Assembly (NCBI GenBank): GCA_963681505.1 | Contig: OY811977.1 | Span: forward strand, 7,532,326 to 7,596,325 | Reading direction: 5' to 3' | Length of the DNA stretch: 64,000 nt | Source: Eunapius fragilis | Taxonomy: Eukaryota; Porifera; Demospongiae; Spongillida; Spongillidae | Shown: positions 1-11,889 of the stretch, piece by piece | How the letters are laid out: each line of letters begins with the position of its first letter | How positions within the stretch are numbered: the first letter of the stretch is position 1 | Notes under the pieces: generated by a model | What the model was told of the DNA's origin: nothing | What the model saw: the letters and a program-made list of their open reading frames with translations, nothing else | Databases searched by the model: none | Made by a program: the position numbers and the translations under genes

Positions 1-30
1 GCATGCATCAACATGGTATAGTGAACTTAC

Positions 31-234
31 CAACATCAATTACGATTGCACCAGGTTTAACCATGTCCCCCTTGATTAAGCCGGTCACACCTGCAATGAT
101 GAAGTGATGCTTTTAATTATCTACTTCCTATCAGTGGCGTATAGCGAGGAGGGGGGGGGGGGGGGGGGGGGGTGTAAACCCGTACATATAAGGCTCCTCC
201 CCTTCCCTCTTTTCCGCTAGGTACTGTCGTCGTC

Positions 235-268
<34 letters not shown>

Positions 269-1892
269 CCACTTTTCGTATCGCGCCTGAAGCCGACTGC
301 ATCCCTCCCGCCTCCCCCCCCCCCCCCCCCCCCGGGCACCATTAGTGCATTATGTCCCCGGGCGCTCAATAATCACACTACGCCACTGCTTCCGATTCCC
401 AGAACATGAGCATATATTACTTATTATAAATAATATCATGCAGTTATATAATTACCAAATAAAGGAATGGTTGAATGGGCAGATTTTAATAGTAAGGTCA
501 CAAAGCATTACAATCTAGTCAATGCCTCATGCAAGATTAAAGCCAGATCAAAATTGCAAAAGTATATGGGTTAGACCAATGTGACCAATGTATTATGGCA
601 TGCTCAAAACACATGCTTATGTCCCTTTATTCTGAAGCAGCTGTGATAAAGTATTAATTTAATTCTTCATTTTCACTACTCAATTACACCTTTGATTGTG
701 AATTGTTACAGATAATTTAATCACAATGATTTAATCACAATGATGGCTACTACTAGTTATTGTTGTCTTGAATTGTTATGACAAATCTCTCACCTCCACT
801 TCCATTTGGTCTTCATCATACACATGCTCACCATCATCACCCTTCCCAACATCATCCTAACCCTCATCATCTTCAACCTCACCTATCCTCACACCCTACA
901 CCACCATCTCGCCCTTCCCTGCTTGCCACTCACCAGTGGCTGATATGATGATGTCAGCATGCTTCATCATTGTTACCAACTGGTCGGATGGAGTGTACCT
1001 ATGACACACAGTGACTGTGGCATCACCACATAGCTCAAAGTACTTCTTGTCACTGTGGAGGAGGGTTGCTAATGGAAAGCCTGCATGGTGGTACATTAGG
1101 ACGGTGAGGACTTTGTCCCATGGGCAATTCATTATCTTTTTGATAGCACTCACCAATGTGCTTAGACCTGCCCACAATGCAGATATTTCGTCCAAACGTG
1201 CTGACATGGCATCTTTTAAGCATTTCCAAAATTCCCAGCGGTGTTGCTGGAATGAATCCATCGTTGTATCCTGATGAGTACTTCCCTTTAGTATTGGGTT
1301 ATGGGGAGAAGAAAGAAAAGAGAGACATCATTTTTGAAAAGGAATATTCCATAGATGTGTTTTAATTCTGTTCGCTATTACAAACTTTTGCTCAAATCAT
1401 ACACAACCATCAGTTGATGTACGCACAGGTACTAACCGATGTTAATCAAATTGAACCCATCTACATCCTTGTCGGGGTCCACAGCATTGCATATGGCGGA
1501 TTCGTTGATGTGGTTCGGTAGAGGAAGTTGAATAAGAAGCCCGTCAACCGTCGGGTCATTGTTCAGGTCATTGATCAGTTCAAGTAACTCGTCTTGAGTG
1601 GTGGACGATGGCTTTCTAATAGTTTGTGCTGAAGAAGATGAAGAATTGACCATAGCACGTTACAATGTGGGCATGCGTCGAATAACGCCTGCCAATATAT
1701 CAGCATGTGCCCTGCACGTGCTTAGACAGTGTAGACACAAGTATGGCTGCATGCCCCTGTAGTCTAAACATACGTATGCATAATGATCGATTCTTGTCTA
1801 AACAGGCCATGGCCCTTTGTGAAACCATAAATAGTCCACTGTGTGCTGTGGGACTTTATGACGTTTACTTTAAAGAAACATCGTTTTAAGCA

Positions 1893-1954
<62 letters not shown>

Positions 1955-2508
1955 TTTGCATATATTACACCATCCAGTTTTTACCTAGCCAGCGAATGAT
2001 ATTTTTGTTCAAGCATCTCCGTGTGTGAGCACTCGCACCGACAACCGCGAGATGATGATGATGATACTTACAAATTCTCCCCTCGTCCCTAGCACCTACC
2101 ACTCATTCTGCATTTCTTCGCCGTAGTTTGCTTTTTCCTGACGTAGGTGTGAGACGAGGGGTCATCCCCTACGAGAACCACTGTCAGGTTTGGCGGCCTT
2201 CTGCCTGCCGCCTCCATCTTGGCGATTTCATAAGTGACCTCCGCGCACACCTATTATGTATGATAACACACCGATAACCTAAATACTTAACGCCTTTATA
2301 TGATTGCCCCTATAAAGCTATTTATTTAGAGTCCGTGTCACCTTACTTTATCGGCAAGAGCATTACCGTCCACTAAGCGCGCGCTCAACCCGGGCTTTGT
2401 GAGCAAATAGTTGATCGGCTGTTGTTGCGATTGTGTCAATGCGTGGTGCCACGTAGAGTACTGGCGACAGAGGAGAGCGGTTACCAACGATCTCAGAGGG
2501 GACGCCAT
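31..2508 (-). CDS. MTHFD2: MTHFD2-like mitochondrial methylenetetrahydrofolate dehydrogenase/cyclohydrolase, 3' end outside window
   Basis: This enzyme interconverts 5,10-methylene-, methenyl- and 10-formyl-tetrahydrofolate in mitochondrial one-carbon metabolism. I assembled six minus-strand exons: 2347-2508, 2100-2250, 1437-1628, 1154-1270, 934-1080 and 31-90. All junctions are GT/AG and frame continuity holds throughout (introns 2-5 are all phase 1), giving about 276 codons. The ATG at 2508 opens an Arg/Leu/Ser-rich leader ([18 protein letters not shown]) that looks like a mitochondrial presequence. Family motifs then follow in order: SHTYVRKK with the catalytic Lys near residue 94, [20 protein letters not shown], the dinucleotide-binding [23 protein letters not shown], and PGAIVIDVG at the last donor. 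The remaining C-terminal part (including the usual TPVPGGVGPMT region) lies left of position 31. No lesion is seen. MTHFD1-type mitochondrial paralogues cannot be fully excluded, but the single-domain layout with presequence favours MTHFD2. Confidence 0.92.
132..388. mobile_element. hAT-type MITE in MTHFD2 intron
   Basis: The element begins CAGTGGCGTA and ends with its near-complement TACGCCACTG. It is flanked by 8-bp near-repeats CTTCCTAT and CTTCCGAT, as expected of a hAT target duplication with one change. The interior holds a G22 run (151-172) and two C runs. It lies inside the last visible intron of the MTHFD2-like gene and encodes nothing. Confidence 0.7.
1896..1949. repeat. (TG)n microsatellite
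   Basis: A dinucleotide tract of about 54 bp lies in the intron between the second and third exons of the MTHFD2-like gene. Confidence 0.95.
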
Positions 2509-2710
2509 CGATTCGGTCTCGAATACGCCTATAGGTATATTTTGCTCCGAGCTACAACTCCAAATTCGCAGCTATCGCACAGAGATTAATGGTCGTACCC
2601 TCACAAAAACAATGTAACAAAAGCGGTTACCGCAACGACAAATTTATACACATGTATAACTAATACCGTCATACCGTCAGAACAGCGCATGCGCTATATA
2701 GGAGGTTAAA

Positions 2711-2888
2711 GTGTGGCGCCGCAGGCGCCCACGCACAGTCAAGATGGCGTTTATTAAGGAAGAGGGGAGTTAGTAAGTTTCAATGAAGAGTGTCGGGAGG
2801 GAGGGACGGGTGCAATTTGAGGGCGGATTCGGAGAGGGGGGGGGGGGGGGGGGAAGTTGGGTCGGCGTAGCGGGCCCTCGGCCCCCCA
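2711..2888 (+). repeat. Dispersed three-hairpin repeat, copy 1 (3' truncated)
   Basis: It starts GTGTGGCGCCGCAGGCGCC, a GC-rich perfect hairpin, followed by an AAGATGGCG motif, a GGGAGGGAGGGACGGG block and a second hairpin of type GGGCC-loop-GGCCC. A G run replaces part of the unit and the third hairpin is missing. It lies just upstream of the MTHFD2-like start codon in the opposite direction. Related copies occur at 2961 and 43094. Confidence 0.75.
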
Positions 2889-2960
2889 AAAAACCCAAAA
2901 ACCCAAAAACCCAAAATATATCTCCTAACGACGCATCGCTGCTCTTTTTAGGAAAGATAA

Positions 2961-3175
2961 TGTGGCGCCTCGTTCAAGGCAAGATGGCGTTTATTAAGGA
3001 GAGGGAGTTCCAAGTTCAATTGCAATGGAGAGCGTCGGGAGGGAGGGACGGGTGCAATTTGAGGGCGGATTCGGAGAGGGGGTGAAAAGTTGAAGGGCGT
3101 AGCGGGCCTTCGGCCCCCCCCTACCCTGCCCTAAGCCCTAATATTCTTCCCTCACACTCACAGTCCTCCGGACTG
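2961..3175 (+). repeat. Dispersed three-hairpin repeat, copy 2
   Basis: A second unit of the family lies in direct orientation next to copy 1. It shares the AAGATGGCG motif, the GGGAGGGAGGGACGGGTGC block and GCGGGCCTTCGGCCCC, and it ends with the hairpin CAGTCCTCCGGACTG. The first hairpin has decayed (TGTGGCGCCTCGTTCAAGGC). It is noncoding as far as can be seen. Confidence 0.75.
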
Positions 3176-3541
3176 TTTGCTTTAGCTTCGTATTAGTGCA
3201 TACGCGTAGAACTGCATAATTATATATTTTGATGTAGAAACAGAAAACAAAAAACGTGGGCCCTATAATTAGCTTCGACCTTGCATGGTCCGGCCATTTA
3301 GCCAGGCCTTCAGTGTGCATGTTCAGTGTTTACAATGCAATCCTCATTATTATTACTTCATGAGATGAGAGATAGCTATAGAGCAAAAGTATACATTTGC
3401 AGCAGACTGCCCTGCTGTACCAGGAGCGGACTCTTAGTGTACCAGGATCCTTATATTGTGAATACTCGTGAGGCTGAAAGGTCAGGGCCCCCCCCCCCCC
3501 CCCCCCACCCTCCTCCTCCTCCTCCTGTCACACTTCCACAT

Positions 3542-6361
3542 CAGGAGCGGCGGAAGGGGGGGGGGGGGGGGGGGGCAAGGGGGGCAGTTGCCCTCCCCCC
3601 CCCCCAAAAATATGATGTTGTGGGGCAGAGCCCCCCCAAAATTGTAATACTCCTTAATTAAAAATTTGTGCTTGGCATACCGCACGCCGAAATATGTTCA
3701 CTCCCGTTACGTACGTGTCCAATTACATTTACAAGAATTTATTCACATATTGATCATAACCGCAATCATTAATTTTGGTGTTGTGAGAGATCTCGAGAAT
3801 GAAAAGACGACAAGTATCGCCGGCTTGGAGAAGCATGGACAGCAAAAAACAAAACAAATGCTGTAGTAGCAGTACCACCAGCGTGCCACCAGCCGTGCCA
3901 CCAGCTGTGCCATCAGCAGTACCACAAGCTGTGCCGATCGCGATTCACGAGATTACAGCAGGTGACGTGGTTGTACATGCGGCTTTACCACAACCGCGCG
4001 CACAGTCTCAGCTAACCACATCAAGCAACGATTCGATACTAGTATTAGCTAATGAGCTGGACGATTCTGTGGTTTCATTTGCATCAAAGTGCTCTGCAGT
4101 ATGCTGCATGAATGAGATGGAGGCCTATCAGCCAGATCAAAAAGAAGTCTTGTTGCAGTTTTCCAAAAAGGGAAGGCACTTCTCACCATCTTCGTATAAC
4201 AAATATACCCATGGATTACTTTGTGCTTGAAGGATATGAAGGTCATTTGTTTGTATTGTCGATATATGCTAAGAAACCAAAAATGTTCCTTCAAACCAAC
4301 CTATGTGATGTTGCATTTACTGATAGGGGGTTCGACAATTTGAAGAAGGCCCTTGAGAAATTTAGTATTCATGATGCTTCAGCATGCCACATGGAAGGTA
4401 CGATGATATGGAGTTCTGTAAACAGACCCACAATAACTCAGCAAATTAGCAGAGAAACTGGCAAGATTTTAGCAGATCGAAGATCATGTTTATTGAAGCA
4501 ATTATCTGCAATGAAATTCCTACTTCGCCAAGGCATTGCTTTGAGAGGACATTGCGAGGAAGAAGGCAATTTGCCTCAATTGCTAAACGCATGGGCTGAA
4601 GGCAACACCACACTGAAACGTTGGATTGATGAAGGTAGGTATATGTCTCATGATATCGTTAATGAGTTAATAACGATCATGGATCACTGCGTTTTGCGAA
4701 AGGTATTGTCTCAGATCAAGTGTCAAAATCCAGTATGGTTTTCGTTGATTGCAGATGAAGCTACAGATGTCAATAATAGAGAGCAGTTGAATTTGTCTAT
4801 ACACTATGTAGATAATGACTACGTTGTTCATGAGGATCCTATTGGTCTTTGTTCCTTGCCAAACACGTTTGCAGAAACAGTTTATTCGGTACTGAAAGAT
4901 CTACTCTTGCGTTGCGATTTATCATTGAAGTTATGTAGGGGGCAAGCTTACGATGGAGCTTCTGTGATGCAAGGGATCAGAAGTGGAGTTGCTACGAGGA
5001 TTAGGCAAGACGTTCCTCAAGCCTTTCCTGTGCACTGTTTTGCTCATTCCTTAAACTTATGTCTTCAAGATGCAGGAAGACCGATTCCTTTTCTCAGAGA
5101 TGCCCTGGACACCGTTCGTGACATCAGTCGTTAAGCTAATCAATTGTTCACCTAAGCGCAAAACTCTCTTGTCTGAGAAGCTTCATGATCATAGTGTTTC
5201 CTGTAATAGTACTGGTCTAAAACCATTGTGTCCAAAACGATGGACTGTAAGGGCGGAGGCTATTGATGCAGTCATCAAGCAGTACACCATCATAATTGAA
5301 ATACTAGATGAAGTACATTCTACCACAAAGGACTGAGTACGGGTTGAAGGCAGGTGGAATTGTAACAGCGCTGGAAAAGTTTGACATGTTTTTTGGTCTA
5401 CAACTTGGCCATCTCCTCTTTGGAGCGGCGGAGAATACATGTATAGTATTGCAGAGAAAAGGTATCTCTGTTCAGGGGCATTTTCTACAGTGAACGTCAC
5501 AAGGTCATTTTATCAACGACAAAGGCAAGACGATGCTTTCAATAAATTCTATGAATCAGTTGTGAAAAATGCTCAAGATCTGCAAATAGGAGAACCCATG
5601 CTGCCCATGTACAGAATGGGCTCCGCGTCGATATGACGATGGATCTCCCCAATATACCTTTAGTGTTCCTCGATCCTTTTACCGTCAGAAGTATTTTGAA
5701 TCCTGTGACCTTTTAGTTCAAGAATTAAACGATCGGTTTTTTCAACGTGATGTTAAACCAATCATTACCTTGGAGTCACTGTTAATTAAGTCTGCCAATG
5801 GAGATTGTTGCGTGCAGAAACTTTCATATATGAAAGAATCCATTTTTAGCACTGACGTTTGTATGGATAAGCTTGAGAACCAGTTAAGAATTCTAGTAGA
5901 TGTGATTCGTGTGGAACTACCCCAAATTAAGAAAGTTACCAACATTAGAACCATGCATTTGTGATGCCATGGCACATGCAGCATCATGTGAACAAGAATC
6001 TTTTATCTGAGGTGCAGTTGCTACTTCGACTGTACCTCACATTCCCAATAACATCAAGCACCTCAGAAAGGAATTTTTCAGCACTAAGACGACTTTTTAC
6101 TTATCTTAGATCGAGCATGAGTGAGAAAAGATTGAACCAATGTTTCTTGTTGCATGTTCACAAAGAGATGACAGAAACCCTGAATGTGGAAGAGATAGCG
6201 CGAGAGTTCATTGCGACAAACGACGAACGAATGAGATACTTTGGCAAATTTTGAACAACTTTCAAGTGTAATTGATATTCCAGTATTGTGTATGTGTTTA
6301 ATTTAAACTATAATGAATATCATTAGCCGATATCACTTAAAATTAGCTTCCACTGCCCCTG
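3542..6361 (+). mobile_element. Degenerate DUF4371 hAT-like DNA transposon
   Basis: The left end is CAGGAGCGGCGGAAG and the right end is CTTCCACTGCCCCTG, which are inverted copies with two to three mismatches. The 5-bp sequence CACAT flanks both ends directly (3537-3541 and 6362-6366). A G18 run follows the left terminus. The interior carries a broken transposase gene. The termini resemble those of several poly-G MITEs elsewhere in the window, so this is a candidate source family for them. Confidence 0.78.
3799..6254 (+). pseudogene. hAT-like transposase (ZMYM1-like, DUF4371 and hAT dimerisation), frameshifted
   Basis: Transposase remnants are spread over several frames. An N-terminal segment (3799-4230) contains a valine/proline-rich AVP repeat. 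It is followed by a broken TTF-type zinc-finger region in which ICLYCRYM can be read out of frame. The DUF4371-like RNase-H fold (4112-5134) shows SLIADEATDVNNREQL, QAYDGASVMQG and PVHCFAHSLNL. Frames then change near 5135, 5335 and 5490, with further stops, before a C-terminal hAT dimerisation segment (5961-6254) with PITSSTSERNFSALRRL and NDERMRYFG. With at least four frame disruptions it cannot encode an intact enzyme. Confidence 0.88.
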
Positions 6362-6371
6362 CACATTGGGT

Positions 6372-6560
6372 CACACCCCTTCCATCCCATCCACTTCCTC
6401 TACACAGTATACTCCTCCTGCTCTACCAGAAGATGTAACCCCTGTAGAGGAGCGAGGGTCATCAGCTGGTGGCCTTGGAGCGGTGTGGAAGTCCAACATG
6501 ACAGGGACTTTGTGGTGGAGGTCCAGTGGATACTCTTGCAGTATATAGCTAGCTGAGCTT
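6372..6560 (-). other. Possible coding remnant, unrecognised
   Basis: An open minus-strand frame reads SASYILQEYPLDLHHKVPVM and then a Pro/Ser/Gly-rich stretch before a stop at about 6372. It has no start codon and no clear acceptor, and it abuts the right end of the hAT-like element. The composition looks protein-like, but I recognise no family. It may be part of an exon or chance. Confidence 0.2.
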
Positions 6561-6599
6561 TTATCAAGATCATCAATATGAGATTGCAGTCATTAATTA

Positions 6600-7352
6600 A
6601 ATATACGATTTAGTGTTAAACACAAAAAAAAATAATAACAGTGAAATTAATTAGCACATCAGGTATTAAGAAGGCATGCCTGTAGTGTTAAAAAGTGAAG
6701 CCGTACACATACAAATAATGTACCATACAATCAACGCGGCGTGCATTCCGTGAAGTTCTGGTGCCCAGGCCACTGTGGGGATTGGTATGGCTACATGCGC
6801 TGTGTTGGGTCGATACTTGAGGCCGAATTTCCATCATATTCAGATGAGCTGCTTTTTAAACAAAACATTCAGCACGATAGTGTATCGTGCTAGAAAGATT
6901 TAAACAGTGGCATAATTCGCGCTGTTGAGAACAAACTAATTTATAAATGTTTGGTTTGATTTAATAACGACTATTATCGGGTGCCTAGGAAGCAGAAAGA
7001 AGTTTAGTGCTGGAAGGGAGACAATATTAGTTACGTGTATCACAAAATTGCTCCTCATCTTCTGCAGCTTAATAAGTGTTCTCTTTACGTAGCAAGTGGA
7101 CAAAGGTAACAGCAAAAAACATTATTATTTTAAATTTTCTCGGTGCTGAATTAACCTTATACTGGATGCCTTTATATGAACTCACGCAGTGTGTAGCAAT
7201 TCTGTGAATTTATTTTGATTTCAAATCAGTGTAGCATGCAATTTCGTGCATTTTTTTACGTAGTGCCAATCCTGGACTATATGCACATAGACTCACAGAA
7301 TGAATGCACCCAATGAAACACACGCATCACACTGATGCACATGCACACACAT

Positions 7353-7387
<35 letters not shown>

Positions 7388-8560
7388 AAAACCATCCCTA
7401 TCTCCTTTATCTTAGACAAGCATGTCACTAGGCAACATCAGCTAACCATCTGTGCTCACCAACGTCTTGCAGATCGGTATGTCTAAGGAAAGTTTGGAAG
7501 AAAGTCTTGAATGCCCAAGAAAACAGAAAACATGCAGCATTTACATGCGGACTACTTATGAATTAATTATTCACTTCAGATGAGATCTTCTACATGCAAA
7601 CCCTTGCCTTTTTGACTAGACAACCAGCCTGTAGCACGCTACATACAGCTTGCACTAGTCCATTCATATATGGCAGTAACTGTAAGGTTGATACACCGGC
7701 AAGTATGCGAGGAGGTCAAAATCAGATTTCAGTATTTCTTTTTTTTTTCTGTCTATCAGTGAAGATCATACCTCCTAAATAACCCTGTGGCATAAAAAGA
7801 AAATCTATGGAGTTATACCATTTATAGACTTGCCCCCTAATTTATGTGACGTCACCATTATAGAAAGTCTATTATAAGTTGCAACGTAGTTTCTTGACTA
7901 TGACTGTGCCGGTTAATTGTATCTATTTTCTGTTACACTGAAGCTTAGCTGCCTGCGCAAGCATCACTATTGTGGCTTCAGTACAATAGAAGTCTGCTTT
8001 CAGGCAATCGGCATAGTACTGCCAGCCGTGACCGTCGACTTGATTTTCACGACCTTCGGCGGTCAAATATTGACCGTGACCGTGCCGGATAAGGCTTGAA
8101 GCGACCTTCCCATTACTGGATCGGGAAAACCCTTGACGGCTGGATATGGATCGGAACCATGATCGCGTAGGCCCTTTCCGATTAACTGACGATTAAATCG
8201 GTCGACGGCGGCAACACATTGCCATGCAGAAATTTCCGACATCGATCATTATCTCTGAAATAAGTATATACAAGGTACGTTTGTTGAGTTCCAATCACCT
8301 TTCATTATAATTGGTACGTGTAGGCTCACCACCTCACGGTACTGGCTATCCTTGGCAGAAACAGATATTTATGTACGTGCGCTTTCATTGGAAGAGTCAA
8401 TTTGTATCGGGTGATACCAAACAGGGGGACATTGCATGCCCCGAAGCGATCTCTTGAGCATCGCTTAACAAATCACCGACTAGACTTGGAATATTGACGA
8501 GGCATCTAACAAGTGCAGTGTGTATACGTGCATAGTGTTGTTTCTGAAATATGCATACAT
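6600..8560. other. Intergenic, no gene seen
   Basis: I see no supported gene here. The stretch holds a CA microsatellite at about 7334-7383 and a T-rich tract near 7740. Near 8030-8100 are short dyads built on GACCTTCGGCGGTC and GACCGTGACCGTG. No element termini could be matched. Confidence 0.5.
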
Positions 8561-8945
8561 TTAAGTGTACATTATTATATAGTAGCTTATGCTATAGTGT
8601 TGCAATGAATTTGTAGTGCTTAAGTTGGAGATCTTTGGCTTCTGATGTTTGAAGCCAAAGGACAGGGCGTGAGGCCAAATGGGAGAAGTCTGTTTGGCTT
8701 CAAGACCCCAGTTCCCATAGCTATCCACAGCAAGAGGGATGCAGTTGGCGTATGACACTTGGGGTCATTAGCCTGGTGCTTCCTCTTCTTGGCTGACAAT
8801 TGATTAAGGGAGAGGTGACAGTGATATCAAAGGCAGCCTGCTTGCCTTGTGCCCAATTCCTCACTAGCACATCAGCTGGGTGTGATCCAGTCCTGGTGTG
8901 AGGCCACTTCCTGCTTTTAATGCTGCAATGTGAGCTTGGTGGCAA
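8561..8945 (-). pseudogene. 3' fragment of non-LTR retroelement (RLE-type family 2)
   Basis: Minus-strand frames encode the end of a reverse-transcriptase polyprotein: HPADVLVRNWAQGKQAAF with DITVTSPL, then a shifted frame with NCIPLAVDSYGNWGLEAKQT. These match the restriction-like-endonuclease tail seen more completely at 59390-60260, where it reads RPADVLIAGWDRGKPAAF. At least one frameshift and 5' truncation make it dead. Confidence 0.75.
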
Positions 8946-9109
8946 TAGCTCAGAAAGACATTACGCAACCGGCTTACACAGCGTCACCTCCACACTGACA
9001 GGTAGCTACTTGATGGCCGAGAGGGTCGAGTGCCACATCAGGGCAAAGAGCACATGAAATGCCTCTGGAAGTGTTCAAGCCCAACCACCACTTCTCCGCC
9101 AGATTGTTT

Positions 9110-9361
9110 TAGTTTAGAGCTCGGAACTTCTTTGTCTTTGGAATACCAGTATTGCTTGTTCAAAAACTCAAGTCTGCTGTGTGGGCAGGCTGGCCATAAT
9201 CCATACACTATCGATGTGTTGTATGTACTGGACTGGTGTGATGTATGTAATGGACCACCTCACATAAATTCCATGGACTTAAAAGGGAGGCCTTGCATTT
9301 GGTCATATCAAGCAACCTCTGTGTGTGTATGTGTGTGCGTTTTGTATGTGTGTGTGTCTGT

Positions 9362-9406
<45 letters not shown>

Positions 9407-10700
9407 GTATGAACATGGTCGGGTCTCAGGATGGAGCCTTGATAGTGGCAGTGAATATTATTTCTACCCTATCTCAAAAGATTTGGCCACTGTAACGTTT
9501 ACATGCTGAGCTAATCACACACATGCCTTCATATCTACCCATGGCTTCAGAACTTAGATCTGAGGATGGTACACTGGTGTCTAGAACTTCACACCAACCC
9601 CCTTCCACTTTAATAGATCGAGGTGCAGGGGCAATGCCACACACCCTGCCTCCCCCATCATACAACACAACACACCAGTCCAGTACATAGAACACATCAG
9701 TCCACACCAATTCAATACACTAGTCCCTTTCATACAACATATGTGGTAACAATCAGATAGGCCAGCTAATAGCTAATGTATTGTGTTTAGGTCTCAGGAA
9801 CTAGTGAGAACACACCCACCCAAGATCAGAGCACTGTATGTCATTGTTTCTGGATCGTAGTGGCCTGGGCAGCGCCACTTCCAAAAGGCAATCCAGTAGG
9901 TTCATTCAACATATCAGTCCAGTATGTGCAACACCAATCCAGTACATATAACACATCAGTCCAGTATGTATGTGTACATGTATAATACATAAGTCCAGTA
10001 TATACAACTGATATGTTGTATAAACGAAACTGGCATGATGTATCGGATTTGTGTGTTGTATGTACTGGACTGGACTGGTGTGTTGCATGTACAGGACTGG
10101 TGTGTTGTAGTACTAGACACCAGTATACCATTCTCAGATTTTTCATTCCTAGTTCTGAAGCCATGGGTAAATACGAAGCCATGCATGTGAATAGCTCAGC
10201 ATATAAACTTACCAGTGGCCAAAACTTTTGGGCAACAGTCCCCAAGTCCCCGAGTGTACATGCAATAGACAGATAGCTATTTCAGTGACATCATGTTGAT
10301 CAAAAATATCTGTACACTGGAGTCCAATAAACAGAAGAGGTCTGAGTAACAGGATGCTCTACTAAACTTCAGCAGTTCCTGCACTTATAAGGTCCACTGA
10401 TATGACCTAGGGATAGGGCTTTCCAGTTGGTTATTGTTTAGAGCTCAGAACATTTGTCTTTGGAATACCGATATTGCTTGTTCTAAAACTCAGGTCCGCT
10501 GTGTAGGCAGGCTGGCGATAATCCATACTCCATCGATGGCTCTCACACAAGCGTGTCAGGACTGGTGCGGGTGTTGTACTGGGCTGATGTATTGTATACA
10601 CTGATGTGTTGTGATGTATGTTGTGTTGTATGAACTGAAATGGTGTGTTGTATGTATCGGACTAGTGTACACCTACTTCATAGTGGGCAAACCAGTTACT
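9110..10700. repeat. Local repeat cluster with inverted arms
   Basis: A block of about 110 bp starting TTTAGAGCTC at about 9112 recurs in direct orientation at about 10437. The segment 9480-9588 is repeated in inverted orientation at 10118-10227, sharing CTTCTGAAGCCATGGGTA-type sequence. Between them a 20-25 bp unit of the type TGTATGTACTGGACTGGTGT recurs many times on both strands. No convincing coding content is present. Confidence 0.6.
9316..9404. repeat. TG-rich microsatellite
   Basis: An imperfect TG/TGTT tract lies between two copies of a locally repeated sequence. Confidence 0.9.
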
Positions 10701-10876
10701 GTTATGTTACCATCTCTTCCTGATGTGGATGAGGGAACTGATTGGTTGCCTGTTTCCATTGTGGTTCCACTTCACACATTATCGTAGCCGTGTGGGCCAC
10801 ACATACATGTGCAAAGAGAACCAGAGTGTGTGCATTACCTCTGAGTAGTATGAATTCCTCTGAGTAGTATGAATTC

Positions 10877-10975
10877 CTCTGAGCAATGGATGAAGTCAAA
10901 TATCCTCACCGTACCATCATCAGAGCATGTGACCAGCTCTACAACAGTTGGAGAAACTACAAAACCATACAAGAT
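10877..10975 (-). other. WD40-like coding segment, uncertain
   Basis: The minus strand reads TVVELVTCSDDGTVRIFDF in one open frame. This resembles the SxDGTVRIWD core of one WD40 blade. An AG lies just before ELVTC and a GTGAGG just after SDDGT, so a tiny exon is possible. No neighbouring blades were found. A 19-bp direct repeat (TCTGAGTAGTATGAATTCC) lies immediately to the left. Confidence 0.3.
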
Positions 10976-11217
10976 GGTGGAACTTATACACATATCTCTC
11001 CACAGCTGGCATCTATTTGGGACGACAAACATGAATACACGCCATAACAAAGCAGCACCGCCGTAACAACATACCCAGGTTTTTGGATTGAAATCATCAA
11101 TTGTGTGCAACCTTCAACCGCCCTTACAACAGTGCTGGTATTTCTATGGCTAGTATCCAACACAAGCGTTTTTTTTGTCCCAAATAGACTCCACGGTGTT
11201 TAACAGAGGTTGCTCAC

Positions 11218-11345
11218 CTCACATAACAGTGTGAGCTTGTCATCAGGAAACAGCCCATTGGTCTCGTCTGATGAGTGTCTTGAATCCCCCCAGTCATTTC
11301 CTAGGACAAAGCCATACACCCTCTGACTATACATGAACCGAAGAG
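11218..11345 (-). pseudogene. MATH-domain exon relic (SPOP-like)
   Basis: The minus strand encodes [16 protein letters not shown], then [16 protein letters not shown], ending at a GT donor (GTGAGC) at 11217. This matches the substrate-binding MATH domain of SPOP-type cullin-3 adaptors. Between the two blocks the expected GFKTLIRRD is readable only in another frame, because a G6 run adds a base and about four codons are missing. No BTB-coding exon was found nearby, so it is probably a decayed fragment. Confidence 0.6.
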
Positions 11346-11709
11346 CGATAACATATGCACAAATGCACACACACACTCCTAATGCGCACAAACAAATGTA
11401 CAATGTATGATCTAGCTCCCCTTGCTAGAGAGGTCCAGCTAGTTGATACTTGGACTATTGAGCCCCACTTGATAACATGCAGATATGTTATAAACACACT
11501 CCCCGCACACAAATACACACATACATACTCCAGACCATACTCCAGATACATATCACACACACACACATACATAAGCATACACACATACATGAATACTGAA
11601 ACATCTCTAGCTTTAGTAGAGGTCCAGTATCAATCTATTGTCTGTCCAGCTTGCCCAAATACTAGACTATTAAAGAGCGATGTGAGTAGATGAAACAAGT
11701 GATACAAAT

Positions 11710-11854
11710 GAACACACAAGTACAATATCCACATGCACACACACATGCACCCATGTGCACTCTCACACTCACATGCATGTACACATGCCCAAGCATACAC
11801 ATGCATGCACGCACACACACACACACATGCACACACACACATGCACACACACAT

Positions 11855-11886
<32 letters not shown>
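11710..11886. repeat. CA-rich simple repeat
   Basis: An interrupted (CA)n tract with ACATGCAC interspersions; the last roughly 40 bp are pure CA. Its apparent ORFs are low-complexity Thr/His or Cys/Val reading frames without meaning. Confidence 0.95.
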
Positions 11887-11888
<2 letters not shown>

Positions 11889-11889
11889 C

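Noticed and set aside
1764..2028. ORFs of alternating Val/Cys or Thr/His
   Set aside because: They are translations of the (TG)n microsatellite within an intron.
3326..3685. Overlapping proline-rich and glycine-rich ORFs on both strands
   Set aside because: They arise from C and G homopolymers at the end of the hAT-like element.
9030..10276. Several 70-160 codon ORFs on both strands
   Set aside because: They consist of microsatellite and locally repeated motif translations, occur in equal measure on both strands, and show no domain.
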